From Stephania yunnanensis (lineage: Eukaryota > Streptophyta > Magnoliopsida > Ranunculales > Menispermaceae), in the NCBI GenBank assembly GCA_039657365.1, contig CM077592.1, positions 27,447,001 to 27,511,000 on the forward strand: DNA of 64,000 nt, read 5' to 3'. Position 1 is the first letter of the stretch; each line of letters opens with the position of its first letter. Shown here piece by piece: positions 1 through 9,026 of this stretch. The notes beneath the pieces were generated by a model. It saw only the letters and a program-made list of their open reading frames with translations. It was not told the origin of the DNA and did no database searches. The position numbers and the translations under genes are program-made.

Positions 1-17
1 TAAATACTGATTTATCA
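1..17 (-). repeat. First 17 bp of the E1 3' LTR
   Basis: Read on the minus strand these bases are TGATAAATCAGTATTTA. The 5' LTR of the same element starts at 8729 with TGATAAGTCAGTATTTA, one mismatch. The stretch directly follows the polypurine tract, so the window opens just inside the 3' LTR. Confidence 0.85.
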
Positions 18-32
18 AATACCCCCAAACTT
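18..32 (-). other. E1 polypurine tract
   Basis: On the minus strand this is AAGTTTGGGGGTATT, purine-rich and directly abutting the TG that opens the 3' LTR. That is the position and composition expected of the primer for plus-strand DNA synthesis. Confidence 0.8.
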
Positions 33-1305
33 AAGACTTTGCACGTCCCGAGCAAAGGTGTAAATGACAACACAAACTAAACTAGACTTCTAAGATAATA
101 ATGCACTGACACAACTAATTATATACCCAACCTAAATTCATGGAGTTCCTTTGGTTTACATAGTCACCAAATTAACAAGTAACTCAGAAAATTTCAGAAT
201 TATGATATGTCAAGTCTCGCAACCCAAACACAATTAAGATCACACTTTCAAGATAAATGAATCGGTCAAAACGAAGGCCATCAACTACTCAGAGTTTTCT
301 TGGTCTATACAATTAAGCAAGCAAGTTGAAAATCTTACTTAATATAGTGAAAGCACTCGAACTAAATCTTTTATTTGAAGAGTTATAAAACTTCCACCTT
401 TATTCATTATTATTCTCTGTTTTTCATCAACCATTTTTTTTAGGTAGTACGATCCCTGTTATATTTCCTGCGGACTGCTTTTCTCACCCTTTCCCACCAC
501 AAGACTCCCTGCTCCATTTCTTGTGACAACCTGTGGGACTATCTATTCTTTATTTTATTTTTATGAGAAACTCATGTTAGTACTTCTCACTTTCACTATA
601 ATCAAGCAAATCTCCTAATGTGGGTTAAATAATATAACTTGCATAAATTTGACCGTCTACTCATTTTCGTTATCTAGCACTAAGTTTAACCATAATCTAA
701 GTCTCTAATCATGAAATCATAAAAATGCTGAGCTACGAACTTGATTAAGTGTTTCTCCTAATTTTCTCTAAGTTTCAAGTAAAAAAGACAACTATAATTT
801 ACTCATCCACAACCAAAGGCATGAACAAAGTTTCGGGTGACTCTAAAATAAATAAAACATACTAAATATATACGTGAAAGTGTATCAATTCCTAATGAAA
901 TGAGAAAGGAATATGAATAGAAAAGAAATGAAAGAAATGGAAGAAATGATATAAAACACCACCATTACCATCCAATATCCGTATAAAACCGCATTAAAAA
1001 AAATTAAACGATCTCACCTGTGGTCTTTCGCAAAAAATCCATCCAAAACAATCCACAATCCCTAAAACACCCCCAAACTTATTCCGAACCTTGTCCTCAA
1101 GCTTCAAAACAAGTCAAGAGGTTCACACATATAAAACAAACAAGATGGTGAAAAAATATGATAAAAATAAAAGGAAGGAAATGATACAAATTCATGCAAA
1201 ATAATAAAAAATATGAAAATAAATAAACTAAATAGTACTTATCAAAGTTTGGGCTGCCTCCCAGTAGCGCTTTTGGTTAAAGTCGTTGGCTCGACTTGAT
1301 CGGAG
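33..1305 (-). other. E1 non-coding spacer between integrase and 3' LTR
   Basis: I see no supported coding sequence here. The spacer shares landmarks with E2 and E3. One is a GAGGACAAGG box followed by a second polypurine-like tract (1067-1080, minus strand AAGTTTGGGGGTGT). Another is an AAATGGAGCAGGG box at 508-520. Just past the integrase stop lies GGGAGGCAGCCC (about 1251-1262), which recurs at the equivalent place in E3 (about 41322). The shared landmarks show that these elements are relatives and that the spacer is under some constraint or common descent. Element 1 lacks the extra 3' ORF seen in E3. Confidence 0.7.
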
Positions 1306-1309
1306 TATG

Positions 1310-2209
1310 TCAATCAATATAGACTGGCGTTGCCAGTGAGACGACCTCCACATCATGGCTCGGGAAGTCTTCATAGAAGATCTTCAATTTGTGGTCATTC
1401 ACCTTAAACACATTACCAGTCTTCATACTCCGAATCTCCACTGCTCCAAGATCATATACAACAGTCACAATATATGGTCTTGTCCACCTCAATCTCAGCT
1501 TACCTGCAAAAATCTTAAGACGTGACTGAAATAAAAGCACTTTCTGACTAACATGGAAAGATTTCCTAAAGAGATTGCTATCATGGAACGCTTTAGTTTT
1601 TTCTTTATAAATCCGCGCATTTTCATACGCGTCGTTCCTGATTTCCTCCAACTCTTGGAGAGTGAGCTTTCTCTCTTTTCCTGCTTCATCGAGCTTCATA
1701 TTAAACTGTTTCACAACCCAGTAGGATTTATGCTCAAGCTCGACTAACAGGTGGCAAGCTTTACCAAACACAAGGCGATATGGGGACATCCCAATTGGCA
1801 TTTTAAACGCCGTTCGGTAAGTCCAAACTGCATCATCAAGACGTGCACTCCAATCTTTACGAGTAGGATTCACCGTCTTTTTCAAGATGGATTTGATCTC
1901 TCTATTAGAGACCTCTGCCTGGCCATTCGTTTGGGGATGATATGCTGTAGACGTTGGATGAGTGACATTATGCCTCCTCATAAGACTTTCAACCATACGG
2001 TTACAGAAGTGAGTGCCTCTATCACCGATTAGGCCTCGTTGTGTACCAAATGTTGTGAAAATCCTCGATTTAAGGAATTCACATACCAGTTTAGAGTCAT
2101 TAGTGCACGTAGCCTTAGCTTCCACCCACTTAGAAACGTAGTCCACTGCCAAGAGTATGTAAACATTATCAAATGACACTGGAAACGGTCCCATAAAATC
2201 TATACCCAA
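1310..2209 (-). CDS. E1 integrase: catalytic core and C-terminal part (299 aa open)
   Basis: This is the best-preserved coding stretch in the window. The open frame starts at the integrase core motif GIDFMGPFP (catalytic Asp at residue 4). It continues with GDRGTHF (Asp 63) and the HPQTNGQAE motif (Glu 99), so the D,D-35-E triad of the retroviral integrase superfamily is intact with exact spacing. The second Asp sits in GDRG where the family usually has SDGG or SDNG. The C-terminal part has the usual Ty3/gypsy GPY-like region (RWTRPYIV) and FKVNDHKLK before the stop. No chromodomain follows. Integrase inserts the cDNA into the host genome. The Met at the 5' end is internal, because the HHCC domain lies upstream in another frame; the product is a fragment of a polyprotein, not an independent protein. 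Confidence 0.88.
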   Translation of the reverse strand: MGIDFMGPFPVSFDNVYILLAVDYVSKWVEAKATCTNDSKLVCEFLKSRIFTTFGTQRGLIGDRGTHFCNRMVESLMRRHNVTHPTSTAYHPQTNGQAEVSNREIKSILKKTVNPTRKDWSARLDDAVWTYRTAFKMPIGMSPYRLVFGKACHLLVELEHKSYWVVKQFNMKLDEAGKERKLTLQELEEIRNDAYENARIYKEKTKAFHDSNLFRKSFHVSQKVLLFQSRLKIFAGKLRLRWTRPYIVTVVYDLGAVEIRSMKTGNVFKVNDHKLKIFYEDFPSHDVEVVSLATPVYID

Positions 2210-2520
2210 ATGTCAAATATCTCGCAAATATGAATCGGGGTAAGTGGCATTTGGTCTCGATGACTAAGATTACCAAATTTCTGACAGTTAGGACAAGTCT
2301 TGGTAAACATGTATGAATCATGGAAAATGGTGGGCCAGTAAAACCCACTCTCAAGAACTTTCCTAGCCGTCCGACAGGGACGGAAGTGGCCTCCGCAGGC
2401 GTAATTATGACAAAAAGCCAATATGGAATGACTATCGATCTGAGGAACACAACGCCTGATAACCTGGTCTGAGAAAAATTTCTATAAGTATGGGTCATCC
2501 CATACATAGTACTTAGTGTC
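2200..2520 (-). pseudogene. E1 integrase N-terminal HHCC zinc-binding domain, frame-shifted
   Basis: In one minus-strand frame (2421-2200) the text runs AFCHNYACGGHFRP, then FYWPTIFHDSYMF and CPNCQKFG. This is the HHCC zinc-binding domain that precedes the integrase core in Ty3/gypsy. It ends EIFDIW and hits a stop exactly where the core (GIDFMGPFP) begins in the next ORF, so a small change at about 2210 separates domain and core. Further frame changes lie upstream, between RNase H and this domain (about 2510-2700). Confidence 0.8.
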
Positions 2521-2705
2521 GCTCCTTACTTTATTCTTCTGAGCCTTCGAAAGGTGAGGAGATAGCTCACCCAAAGTGATATAGTTCACCAAATCGGTGT
2601 ATCAGGGGAGATCATCCATAACAGTATAGATGTGCTCGTCAGGGAAATCATCCATAAGAGGGGTAGGACTCTCACCATTTTTAATTCTCCTGAGATGATC
2701 TGCGA

Positions 2706-3806
2706 CTAGATTCTCTGCACCCTTTTATCTTTGATCGTAATGTCAAACTCCTGAAGTATGAGTATCCATCTAATGAGCCTAGTTTTGGCATCCTTTTTAC
2801 TCATCAGGTACTTCACGACAGAGTGATCAGAGTAAATGAGAACCTTGGTTCCCAATAGGTAGGGCCGAAACTTCTCAAGTGCAAAGATAACAGCAAGGAG
2901 TTCCTTCTTAGTAGTGGTGTAGTTCATCTGAGCCATGTCTAGAGTACGAGAAGCATAGTAAATGACATGTGAAGCTTTCCCGACTCTCTGTCCTAAGACT
3001 GCACCCACTGCATAATCACTAGCATCACACATAATCTCAAATGGAAGCTCCCAATTAGGGGCCTGAATCACTAGTGTGCTAGTAAGTGAGTCTTTTAGTG
3101 CATCAAATGCACTCTTACATGCCTTATCAAACTCAAAAGGTACGTCATTTTGAAGTAGATGGCATAGAGGTTGTGCAATTTTTGAAAATTCCTTGATGAA
3201 ACGACAATAAAAACCAGCGTGTCCAAGGAAAGATCTAATCTGCCGCACATTAGTAGGGTAGGGAAGTTTCTTGATAACATCAATTTTAGCTTGGTCTACC
3301 TCTACGCCTCTGGCTGAGATAATGTGTCCTAAAATAAGACCTTGATCCACTATAAAATGACACTTTTCATAGTTATGAACCAAGTTCTTCTCGATACACC
3401 TGCTGAGAACTTTTGTTAGATTGTTGAGACAACTATCGAATGAGTCACCGTAAATGGTAAAGTCATCCATGAAGACCTCAATGAAATGCTCAACAAAATC
3501 TGAAAAGATACTCACCATGTACATTTGAAAGGTGGCATGGGCATTGCATAACCCAAAGGGCATGCGCCGATAGGCAAAAGTGCCAAACGGATAGGTGAAA
3601 GTCATATTTTCCTTGTCTTCAGGTGCTATCGGAATTTGATGAAAATCAGAATAACCGTCAAGATAACAGTAATGAGAATGACCAGCTAGTCTCTCCAACA
3701 TCCGATCAATGAATGGTAGGGGGAAGTGATCCTTCATAGTGGAAGCGTTTAACTTCCTGTAGTCATTGCATACCCGCCATCCATTTTGAATACGGGTTGA
3801 AACCAA
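2706..3806 (-). CDS. E1 reverse transcriptase (most) and RNase H, 366 aa open
   Basis: The frame opens in the RT N-terminal region (RIQNGWRVCNDYRKLN). It continues through DGYSDFHQIPI, MPFGLCNAHATFQ and the polymerase motif EVFMDDFTIYG, where FMDD is the YXDD box with both catalytic aspartates. The thumb/connection motif IRSFLGHAGFY follows. RNase H begins near CDASDYAVGAVLGQR, contains TTTKKELLAV and YSDHSVVKYL, and ends shortly after LQEFDITIKDK. These are textbook Ty3/gypsy RT-RNase H motifs in order. The upstream RT residues lie in the previous frame, because the reading frame slips at a poly-A run (plus-strand T run at about 3841-3850). The stop at the end interrupts the linker to integrase. 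Confidence 0.88.
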   Translation of the reverse strand: MVSTRIQNGWRVCNDYRKLNASTMKDHFPLPFIDRMLERLAGHSHYCYLDGYSDFHQIPIAPEDKENMTFTYPFGTFAYRRMPFGLCNAHATFQMYMVSIFSDFVEHFIEVFMDDFTIYGDSFDSCLNNLTKVLSRCIEKNLVHNYEKCHFIVDQGLILGHIISARGVEVDQAKIDVIKKLPYPTNVRQIRSFLGHAGFYCRFIKEFSKIAQPLCHLLQNDVPFEFDKACKSAFDALKDSLTSTLVIQAPNWELPFEIMCDASDYAVGAVLGQRVGKASHVIYYASRTLDMAQMNYTTTKKELLAVIFALEKFRPYLLGTKVLIYSDHSVVKYLMSKKDAKTRLIRWILILQEFDITIKDKRVQRI

Positions 3807-3826
3807 CTCACCATGTAAATTGGTGA

Positions 3827-3999
3827 CTACTGTGACTCCGGTTTTTTTTTAGGAACCACCTTGATAGGGCTTACCCATTTGCTATCAGAGATGAGGTAAA
3901 TCACACCAGCATCAAAGAGCTTTAGTATCTCTTTCTTCACTACATCCATCATAAGCGGATTGAGCCTCCTCTGGGTTTCTCTCGTAGGTTTTGGTTCCG

Positions 4000-4030
<31 letters not shown>

Positions 4031-4696
4031 CATGCAAGAGGAAGGGCTCAAACCATTCATATCTGCTATGGTCCACCTAATAGCTTGTTTAAACTCCCGG
4101 AGTACTCGAAGGAGCCTCTCTTCCTCCAAATGTGTAAGTTTGGCTGAGATGATCACAGGGAGTGTATCATTCTCACCCAAAAACATATACTTTAAGTGCT
4201 CAGTTAATGGCTTCAGCTCAAGTGTGGGAGCTTTAACCAAGGAGGGAGAAAGTTCGGAGTTAGAAGTAGGTAATTCCAAATAATGGAAGCTCGGGGGCAG
4301 GGTTTGGATTGAATCCAACTCGAAAACAAGATCTTCGACGTCACTATCGAAGGTTAGATCACTCTCGTGGATTTTAGTAGTGTCGAGATGATGCTCTAAC
4401 ACTACTTTAACTTCATCATCGCCATCCATGAGCAAGGTCTGCTCAAAGAGTAGATCCACATAGTCCATGGTAGACACCACAAAAGATACATCGCTGGGGT
4501 ATCGCATCGCATCGTAGATGTTAAACTTGATGAATTCACCGTCAAACTTCATGGTAAGAGATCCATCATCAACATCTATCTTCGTCTTCGTCGATTTCAA
4601 AAACGGACCTCCAAGGAGTACTGATGAAGCATTGAGGATTGGCTCCTCTTTTTTATCGACCACATAGAAGTCAGCAGGAAACATAAACTCGTTCAC
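3827..4696 (-). pseudogene. E1 protease C-terminal half, linker and start of RT
   Basis: The first residues (FMFPADFYVVDKKEE) and LLGGPFLKSTKTKIDVDDG match the second half of a retropepsin, where the family has LLGRPFL. A variable acidic linker follows, then the RT entry: MNGLSPSSCMHHI, an unexpected run of Ile-Tyr, and RRLNPLMMDVVKKEILKL with WVSPIKVVPKKK. The frame ends at the poly-A slip that separates it from the main RT ORF. The first half of the protease is in the upstream segment, with a stop between the two halves. The linker and RT entry are in the normal order, so this is one decayed polyprotein. Confidence 0.8.
4000..4026. repeat. (TA)13 microsatellite inside RT coding sequence
   Basis: About 13 TA units sit in the E1 RT N-terminal region and are read as repeated Ile-Tyr codons in the open frame. 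Relatives have a charged segment here between the Cys-His motif and the RRLNP motif, so the array replaced or expanded coding sequence. Confidence 0.9.
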
Positions 4697-5180
4697 TCAA
4701 ACTAGAACGTCCTTGAGAACACCAACAGGTCTGACAACGGAATGGTCTGCTAACTGAATGACAATACCAGTCTCCTCCAATGGGCCTGCATGCAAGGTCT
4801 CGTAAATAGATAATGGCATAACATTAATGGAAGCGCCAAGGTTGCACATAGCTCTCTGAATGCTTACATCACCTATAACACAAGGTACTGAGAACATCCC
4901 AGGATCTTTGCATTTAGGAGGCAACTTCTTTTGTAGGATAGTCGTGACGGTTTATCCCATTTGGACTTTTTCGTTGCCTTTTAGTTTCCTTTTGTTAGTG
5001 CATAGTTCCTTAAGAAACTTCGCGTACCTAGGGACTTGCTTCAGAGCGTCGAGGAGTGGAATATTGATTTCCACTCGCCGAAAGGTCTCGAGAATTTCTT
5101 TCTCTTCCTTTTTTTCTTATCTAGGATGAGTCATGGTGGAAAAGGAGGTTTGCCCTTAAATGTGGGAAATGCTTCCTTCT
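4697..5180 (-). pseudogene. E1 protease N-terminal half with altered active site
   Basis: The open part (4924-4697) reads CKDPGMFSVPCVIGDVSIQRAMCNLGASINVMPLSIYE. This matches the Athila-like retropepsin entry, where the catalytic motif is normally CDLGASINVMP. Here Asp is replaced by Asn (NLGA), which should abolish aspartic protease activity. The sequence continues to VVRPVGVLKDVLV and then a stop interrupts the domain. Upstream (to about 5180) are the basic linker residues that join gag to protease, broken by further stops. The protease would cleave the gag-pol polyprotein. Confidence 0.78.
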
Positions 5181-5250
5181 GAGTAGTTACCATCTATTTA
5201 GGGGCAGATGGAGTCACTACTACCTCGTGTTCTTCCTCATTTGCCTGGTC

Positions 5251-5829
5251 TTAGGCATTAGATGACCTATTGTCCCGTTTGGGTCCCTCCAGCTCTGTAC
5301 CACTACGGAGTGTAACTACGTTAGCACTCGCGTTATGATTCGGGTAAGGTTGTGAAGGCAACTTTCCCTTATCCTCGAGACGTCCAATCTGATGTGCCTG
5401 TTGGTCCACTTGAACTTGAATAGTTCGGACCGTCGATTTGAGTTCAATGAAGGATTTCTCGGTGTTATCCCTGAGTTGGTTCATTTCATTCATAAATTGG
5501 CTTTGTTGGCTCATAAGGGCTTTAATCATATCCTCAAGTGAAGAGGAATTATTGGAGGGTGTAGGCAATGGTTGACCTCTGGGGATGAAGATCTGATAAT
5601 TCTGATTCTGAGGCCCGTACCTGAAGTTTGGGTTGTTCCTGACCGTGGCATGATTATAGGTATTCCCGAATGGGACTTTAGATGGCCCTTGGAACTGATT
5701 ACCCATGGCATTGGCTTGTTGATCATCATCAAAGAGTATAGGACATTCATCAGTTGCATGATTTGTGGCAGCACAGAAGCCACAAGCTTTAGGTTCCACT
5801 TTACCAGATGAGAGGAGACGTTCCATCAT
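5251..5829 (-). pseudogene. E1 gag C-terminal part with CCHC zinc knuckle
   Basis: The frame contains CGFCAATNHATDEC, an exact C-X2-C-X4-H-X4-C nucleocapsid zinc knuckle, near residue 17. It is followed by an Asn/Pro/Gln-rich tail and a stretch with heptad-like spacing (MNEMNQLRDNTEKSFIEL, then VQVDQQAHQIGRLEDK) that could form a short coiled coil. This fits the nucleocapsid end of gag, which packages the element RNA in the virus-like particle. The start codon shown is internal to the original gag. Confidence 0.8.
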
Positions 5830-5882
5830 AGAGGCTATTTGGTCAATTTTCTAGTCAGTGGAACTCGAGATATTGCCTGTAG

Positions 5883-6212
5883 TCAGACTTCGGTAAGTAG
5901 TAGCATCGAGATCACCATAAAGACGTGACTGATTTGTGCGATGTCCTCATACAGTTGCTTCACTTGGGCTGGAGTTTTATCTCGAATGTGACCCCCACAC
6001 GCATTATCGATCATGCGTCGTTCCATGGGCGACATGCCAACATAGAAGAATCGAGCTATGGCCTTCTCAAATTGGCCATGTTGCGGGCAACTAGCAATCA
6101 ATCCCTTATATCGATCCCAATACGCGCCAAATGATTCACCCGACCTCATTTTGATGCTGCAAATTTCCATGATGAGCTGAGCAACTCTATCCTCGGGGAA
6201 ATATTCATTCAA
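5883..6212 (-). pseudogene. E1 gag middle part (capsid)
   Basis: Residues such as SFGAYWDRYKGLIASCPQHG, ARFFYVGMSPMERRMIDNAC and GGHIRDKTPAQVKQLYE match the retrotransposon gag (capsid-like) domain of Athila-type elements. Usual counterparts there are 'YWERFKRLCASCPHH' and 'FYEGL...DR.MIDAA.GG.L..KTP'. Frame changes at both ends separate this part from the N-terminal and zinc-knuckle parts of the same gag. Confidence 0.78.
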
Positions 6213-6269
6213 AAATGCGATTGCCTTAGTATTCCAGGAATTAATGCATCCATGCGGAAGCTAGAAAAG

Positions 6270-6560
6270 TCATTCATTGGCTTTGTCTTTAAGGCAGAAC
6301 GAAAAAGTTCTAAGCTTAACCATTTCTTCGTCCGCATTGGAGGGTTTCATTGACTTGCAGATAGTATGAAACTCCTTCAGGAAAGTCATAGGGTCTGTAT
6401 TCTCACCACCATGGAAGGATGGTAGGAGATGAATGAACCCAGACCTCAACTCAAAGTCTCCAGCATTAACCGGATAGTTGATGCAGAGGGGTTGTTGTGC
6501 CAAAAGAGCTTGAAGCTCATGATTGGCGTGACCCATGGTGATTTGGCGATTTGCAGCCAT
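6270..6560 (-). pseudogene. E1 gag N-terminal part
   Basis: The frame starts MAANRQITMGHANHEL and reaches FELRSGFIHLLPSFHGGEN, then MTFLKEFHTICKSM and KLRTFSFCLKDKANEW. This is the familiar start of the Ty3/gypsy gag domain in Athila-like elements (FELK.G.I.LLP.FHG.. EDP...LKEFH). The first Met at 6560 fits as the native start: it lies about 375 bp downstream of the primer site, with no other motif between. The frame breaks near residue 96. Confidence 0.8.
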
Positions 6561-6699
6561 GTTCAGAGGATTTTGGCCTTCCTGTTGCCTAAGTTGGGTC
6601 TATCTAATTCACCTATGAAAAGATCTCTCTCGTTCAGGGTCGAAAGGTAATAATGAACTGGCCGATTTTGACCAAGTGAGGTGTGGTAGCATAAACCTA

Positions 6700-6742
6700 A
6701 AATAAATAAATAAATAAATAAATAAAATAATAATAAAAAGAA
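6700..6742. repeat. (AAAT)n microsatellite in the E1 leader
   Basis: About seven AAAT units followed by imperfect AAT units lie in the leader between primer site and gag. The rest of the leader (6743-6934) is AT-rich with repeated 'aaataaattaactaaacta' phrases and no coding signal. Confidence 0.85.
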
Positions 6743-6934
6743 AAAAAAAGAAAAGAAACCTAAACTCAAAGTAAATAAAAATAAATTAACTAAACTAATA
6801 AAAATAAATTAACTAAACTAGTAAAAAAACAATTAATCACTAATCTAACTAACAAAATAAATAAATTAACTAAACTAATGTTAAAAATAATTAATATAAC
6901 TAACTAACGCCTAAACTCAAAGTAAAGACTAAAT

Positions 6935-6951
6935 CCTGGGCAACGACGCCA
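6935..6951 (-). other. E1 primer-binding site
   Basis: On the minus strand the sequence is TGGCGTCGTTGCCCAGG, five bases after the CA that closes the 5' LTR. It is a slightly mutated form of TGGCGCCGTTGCC, the primer site of Athila-type elements, which I recall as complementary to the 3' end of tRNA-Asp. Confidence 0.85.
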
Positions 6952-6956
6952 AAATT

Positions 6957-8729
6957 TGATCACGTGTCGTGCGTGCCAAATATAACTCGTAATCGAGTTA
7001 CCAACCATAAGGGTATAGTAGTGGTAAATATGGGGTCGAATCCACGGGACTTGAGTTTACACCAAGTTAGCTAAAATTAGGGTTTTCAGAAAATTCAATA
7101 AAATAATTAATTAAACTAACAAAAATAAAAAGTTCGCAAAAATTAATATCAATAATGAAAAATCACCTAAATCTCCACTTCCACAAATCAGAATCAAGAT
7201 TTAATAGCATTCAATGGTCCTCAATATTTTCCAAATAAATTATTAATTTAATTTTCCTATATTAGCCATGAAAAATCGACATCCGCCAGAAATTCCTAAT
7301 TTCCCTAATTATGATAGTCAGGACGTCTGCCACCAACTATTTGCCTAATTCATGTATAACCCTAGACATCCGCCAATCAGGTTTAACGCACAAACCACAG
7401 TAATATAGATCTATGGGAAAACTAATCCTAAATAACCGGATCGCAACCGCTACCGATTTAACCTAGATTCAATTATTGCACACTCAAGAACCGAAAGGGT
7501 TTTACGGTAAACGGGTGAATGTTACTTTATTGGTCTAAAAGCACAATTACACGGATACTAATATTCCAAATAACAATAGATTGTCAATCTAAAGCATACA
7601 CTGGCCACATACATACTATAGATCTAAATCATAATAATTAAAATCAACAACAATGAAATAAAAAAAATTAAATTAATTAAATAATAAAATAAAAAGATCT
7701 CACATAATATGCTATGAATTTATGATTCCGACTTGCTTCCACTTTGACTTAGGCAAGAAATTGATTAGCCGGACATCATCTTCAAAAATCACTACTAAAA
7801 ATAATAATTGATCTCTAAAGAATACTAATTAATTCTCCTTTAATAATAACTAAGTTACTAATATACAAACTTACTCCAAATTGGTCTCAGATACTAATTT
7901 TAGGGGTTACGTAGGTGACTCGTGCGTCGATAAGCATCGTAAGGGTGTTTTTACATCAAAAACTCGGACTCTGCCATGTGTCACAGCGTGATTCGCTATT
8001 TTTTTGTTGCTGCGCCACGTGTCAAGACTTTATTGGACCGATCGCTGCCGACTCGCTGAAGTGTCGCCGCCTGATTCGCCAAAAATCTGGAGATTTCATT
8101 GTGTCTGGCTAAGTTAGCACCACGTGGCAGTACGTGATTGGCCGAGATGACATGCTTGACCAATGAAAGTTCGCCACGTGGACACACACTGGAGCCGCTG
8201 GAGTCGCGCCAAAATCACCGAAATTCTGGTAGTTTATGTGGGAACGCATCCCGAGGTCGATCGATAGGCTGCTGAAGCGAGGAGAAATGTCTTGCAGGTG
8301 ACGTGGCTTCTCTAGTGACGTGGTGACGCATGGCATCTCCTCATTGGTGGCTGGAATTGCGGTGCTGACATGGAGACGCTGGATTGGTGGAGATCGTCCG
8401 GATGACGCGGTTGTTGGTAGAACGTCCATGTGGCAGCGTACGATTGGTTCGGAGTGGCTTTTCACGCTGACGTGGCATCACCTTATTGGCTGAAATATCT
8501 TGTATGTTATTCGATACCCCGCACAACACGTATTTTGAGGCAAAATGTCCGACATCCGATCCCTCCAAGTAAATACTCTATTTTGAGTATGTTTCCGCCA
8601 CAAATTGAACCGAGCACTCCATTTCACCTAAATTTGACCAAAAATATAATTAACTATATATTTTAATTACTTTTAATAATTAAATATACTAAAATAGACT
8701 ACTAAAAACCTATAAATACTGACTTATCA
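6957..8729 (-). repeat. E1 5' LTR (1773 bp)
   Basis: The minus-strand ends are TGATAAGTCAGTATTTA and CGTGATCA, so the LTR has the standard TG...CA termini. The inner end lies 5 bases from the primer site. The outer end matches the 17 bases of the 3' LTR seen at the window start. The outer third (about 7970-8500) is much richer in G+C than its surroundings and holds a repeated promoter-like module, described separately. The inner part (6957-7700) is AT-rich and unremarkable. Confidence 0.85.
7973..8490. promoter_or_regulatory. Array of G-box/ABRE plus CCAAT-box modules in E1 U3
   Basis: A short module recurs at least seven times: an ACGTGGC or CACGTG-like core (G-box/ABRE type), 6-12 bases, then ATTGG (inverted CCAAT). 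Plus-strand examples are 8012-8037, 8118-8141, 8298-8347, 8363-8389, 8423-8447 and 8465-8490. One at 8157-8180 is in the reverse order, with CCACGTGG. Weaker forms occur at 7973-7994. It lies in the part of the LTR that is upstream of transcription start in this orientation. G-boxes bind bZIP/bHLH factors and CCAAT boxes bind NF-Y, so an enhancer role is plausible. No binding is shown here. Confidence 0.55.
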
Positions 8730-8734
8730 TTCAT

Positions 8735-9026
8735 ATCATTATTCATTGATTCGTTGGCTATTAGTTTATAAATGATATGTATATAAGCATCACTTACTAA
8801 GCAAGTTCGAGTGCTCTCCCCTTAAATCATTTTAGGTACTCCAGCTAATGCAACAAACGAATGGAATGGAATATTAAGGTGGTTAGAGATCTATGTTGTA
8901 ATGAACTCTTTTTTATAATATTTACTACTTGAATTATGGTTTGTAATATCATAGGATTTGGGTGCAACATATATAAGTTCTAAATCTAGTAATTAGTCTT
9001 CACATAAAGGGGATTTTAGTAATTAT
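8735..9026. other. AT-rich flank between E1 and the solo LTR
   Basis: I see no ORF, repeat or LTR end that I can defend. It continues, after the solo LTR, into sequence at 10476 and onward, so the two stretches were once contiguous. Confidence 0.4.

Larger units (their letters stand above)
1..8729 (-). mobile_element. E1: Athila-like Ty3/gypsy LTR retrotransposon, nearly full length
   Basis: On the minus strand the order is 5' LTR (8729 down to 6957), primer-binding site, gag, protease, RT, RNase H, integrase, non-coding spacer, polypurine tract and the first 17 bases of the 3' LTR. This is the gag-pol order of Ty3/gypsy. There is no chromodomain, the primer site is a TGGCGCCGTTGCC variant and the protease has a DLGA-type motif, so I place it with the Athila-like non-chromoviruses. 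The element is inactive: gag and pol are cut by several stops and frameshifts. The remaining 3' LTR and its target duplication lie outside the window. The 5 bases after the 5' LTR (8730-8734) are TTCAT, the expected target-duplication copy, but its partner cannot be seen. Confidence 0.9.
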
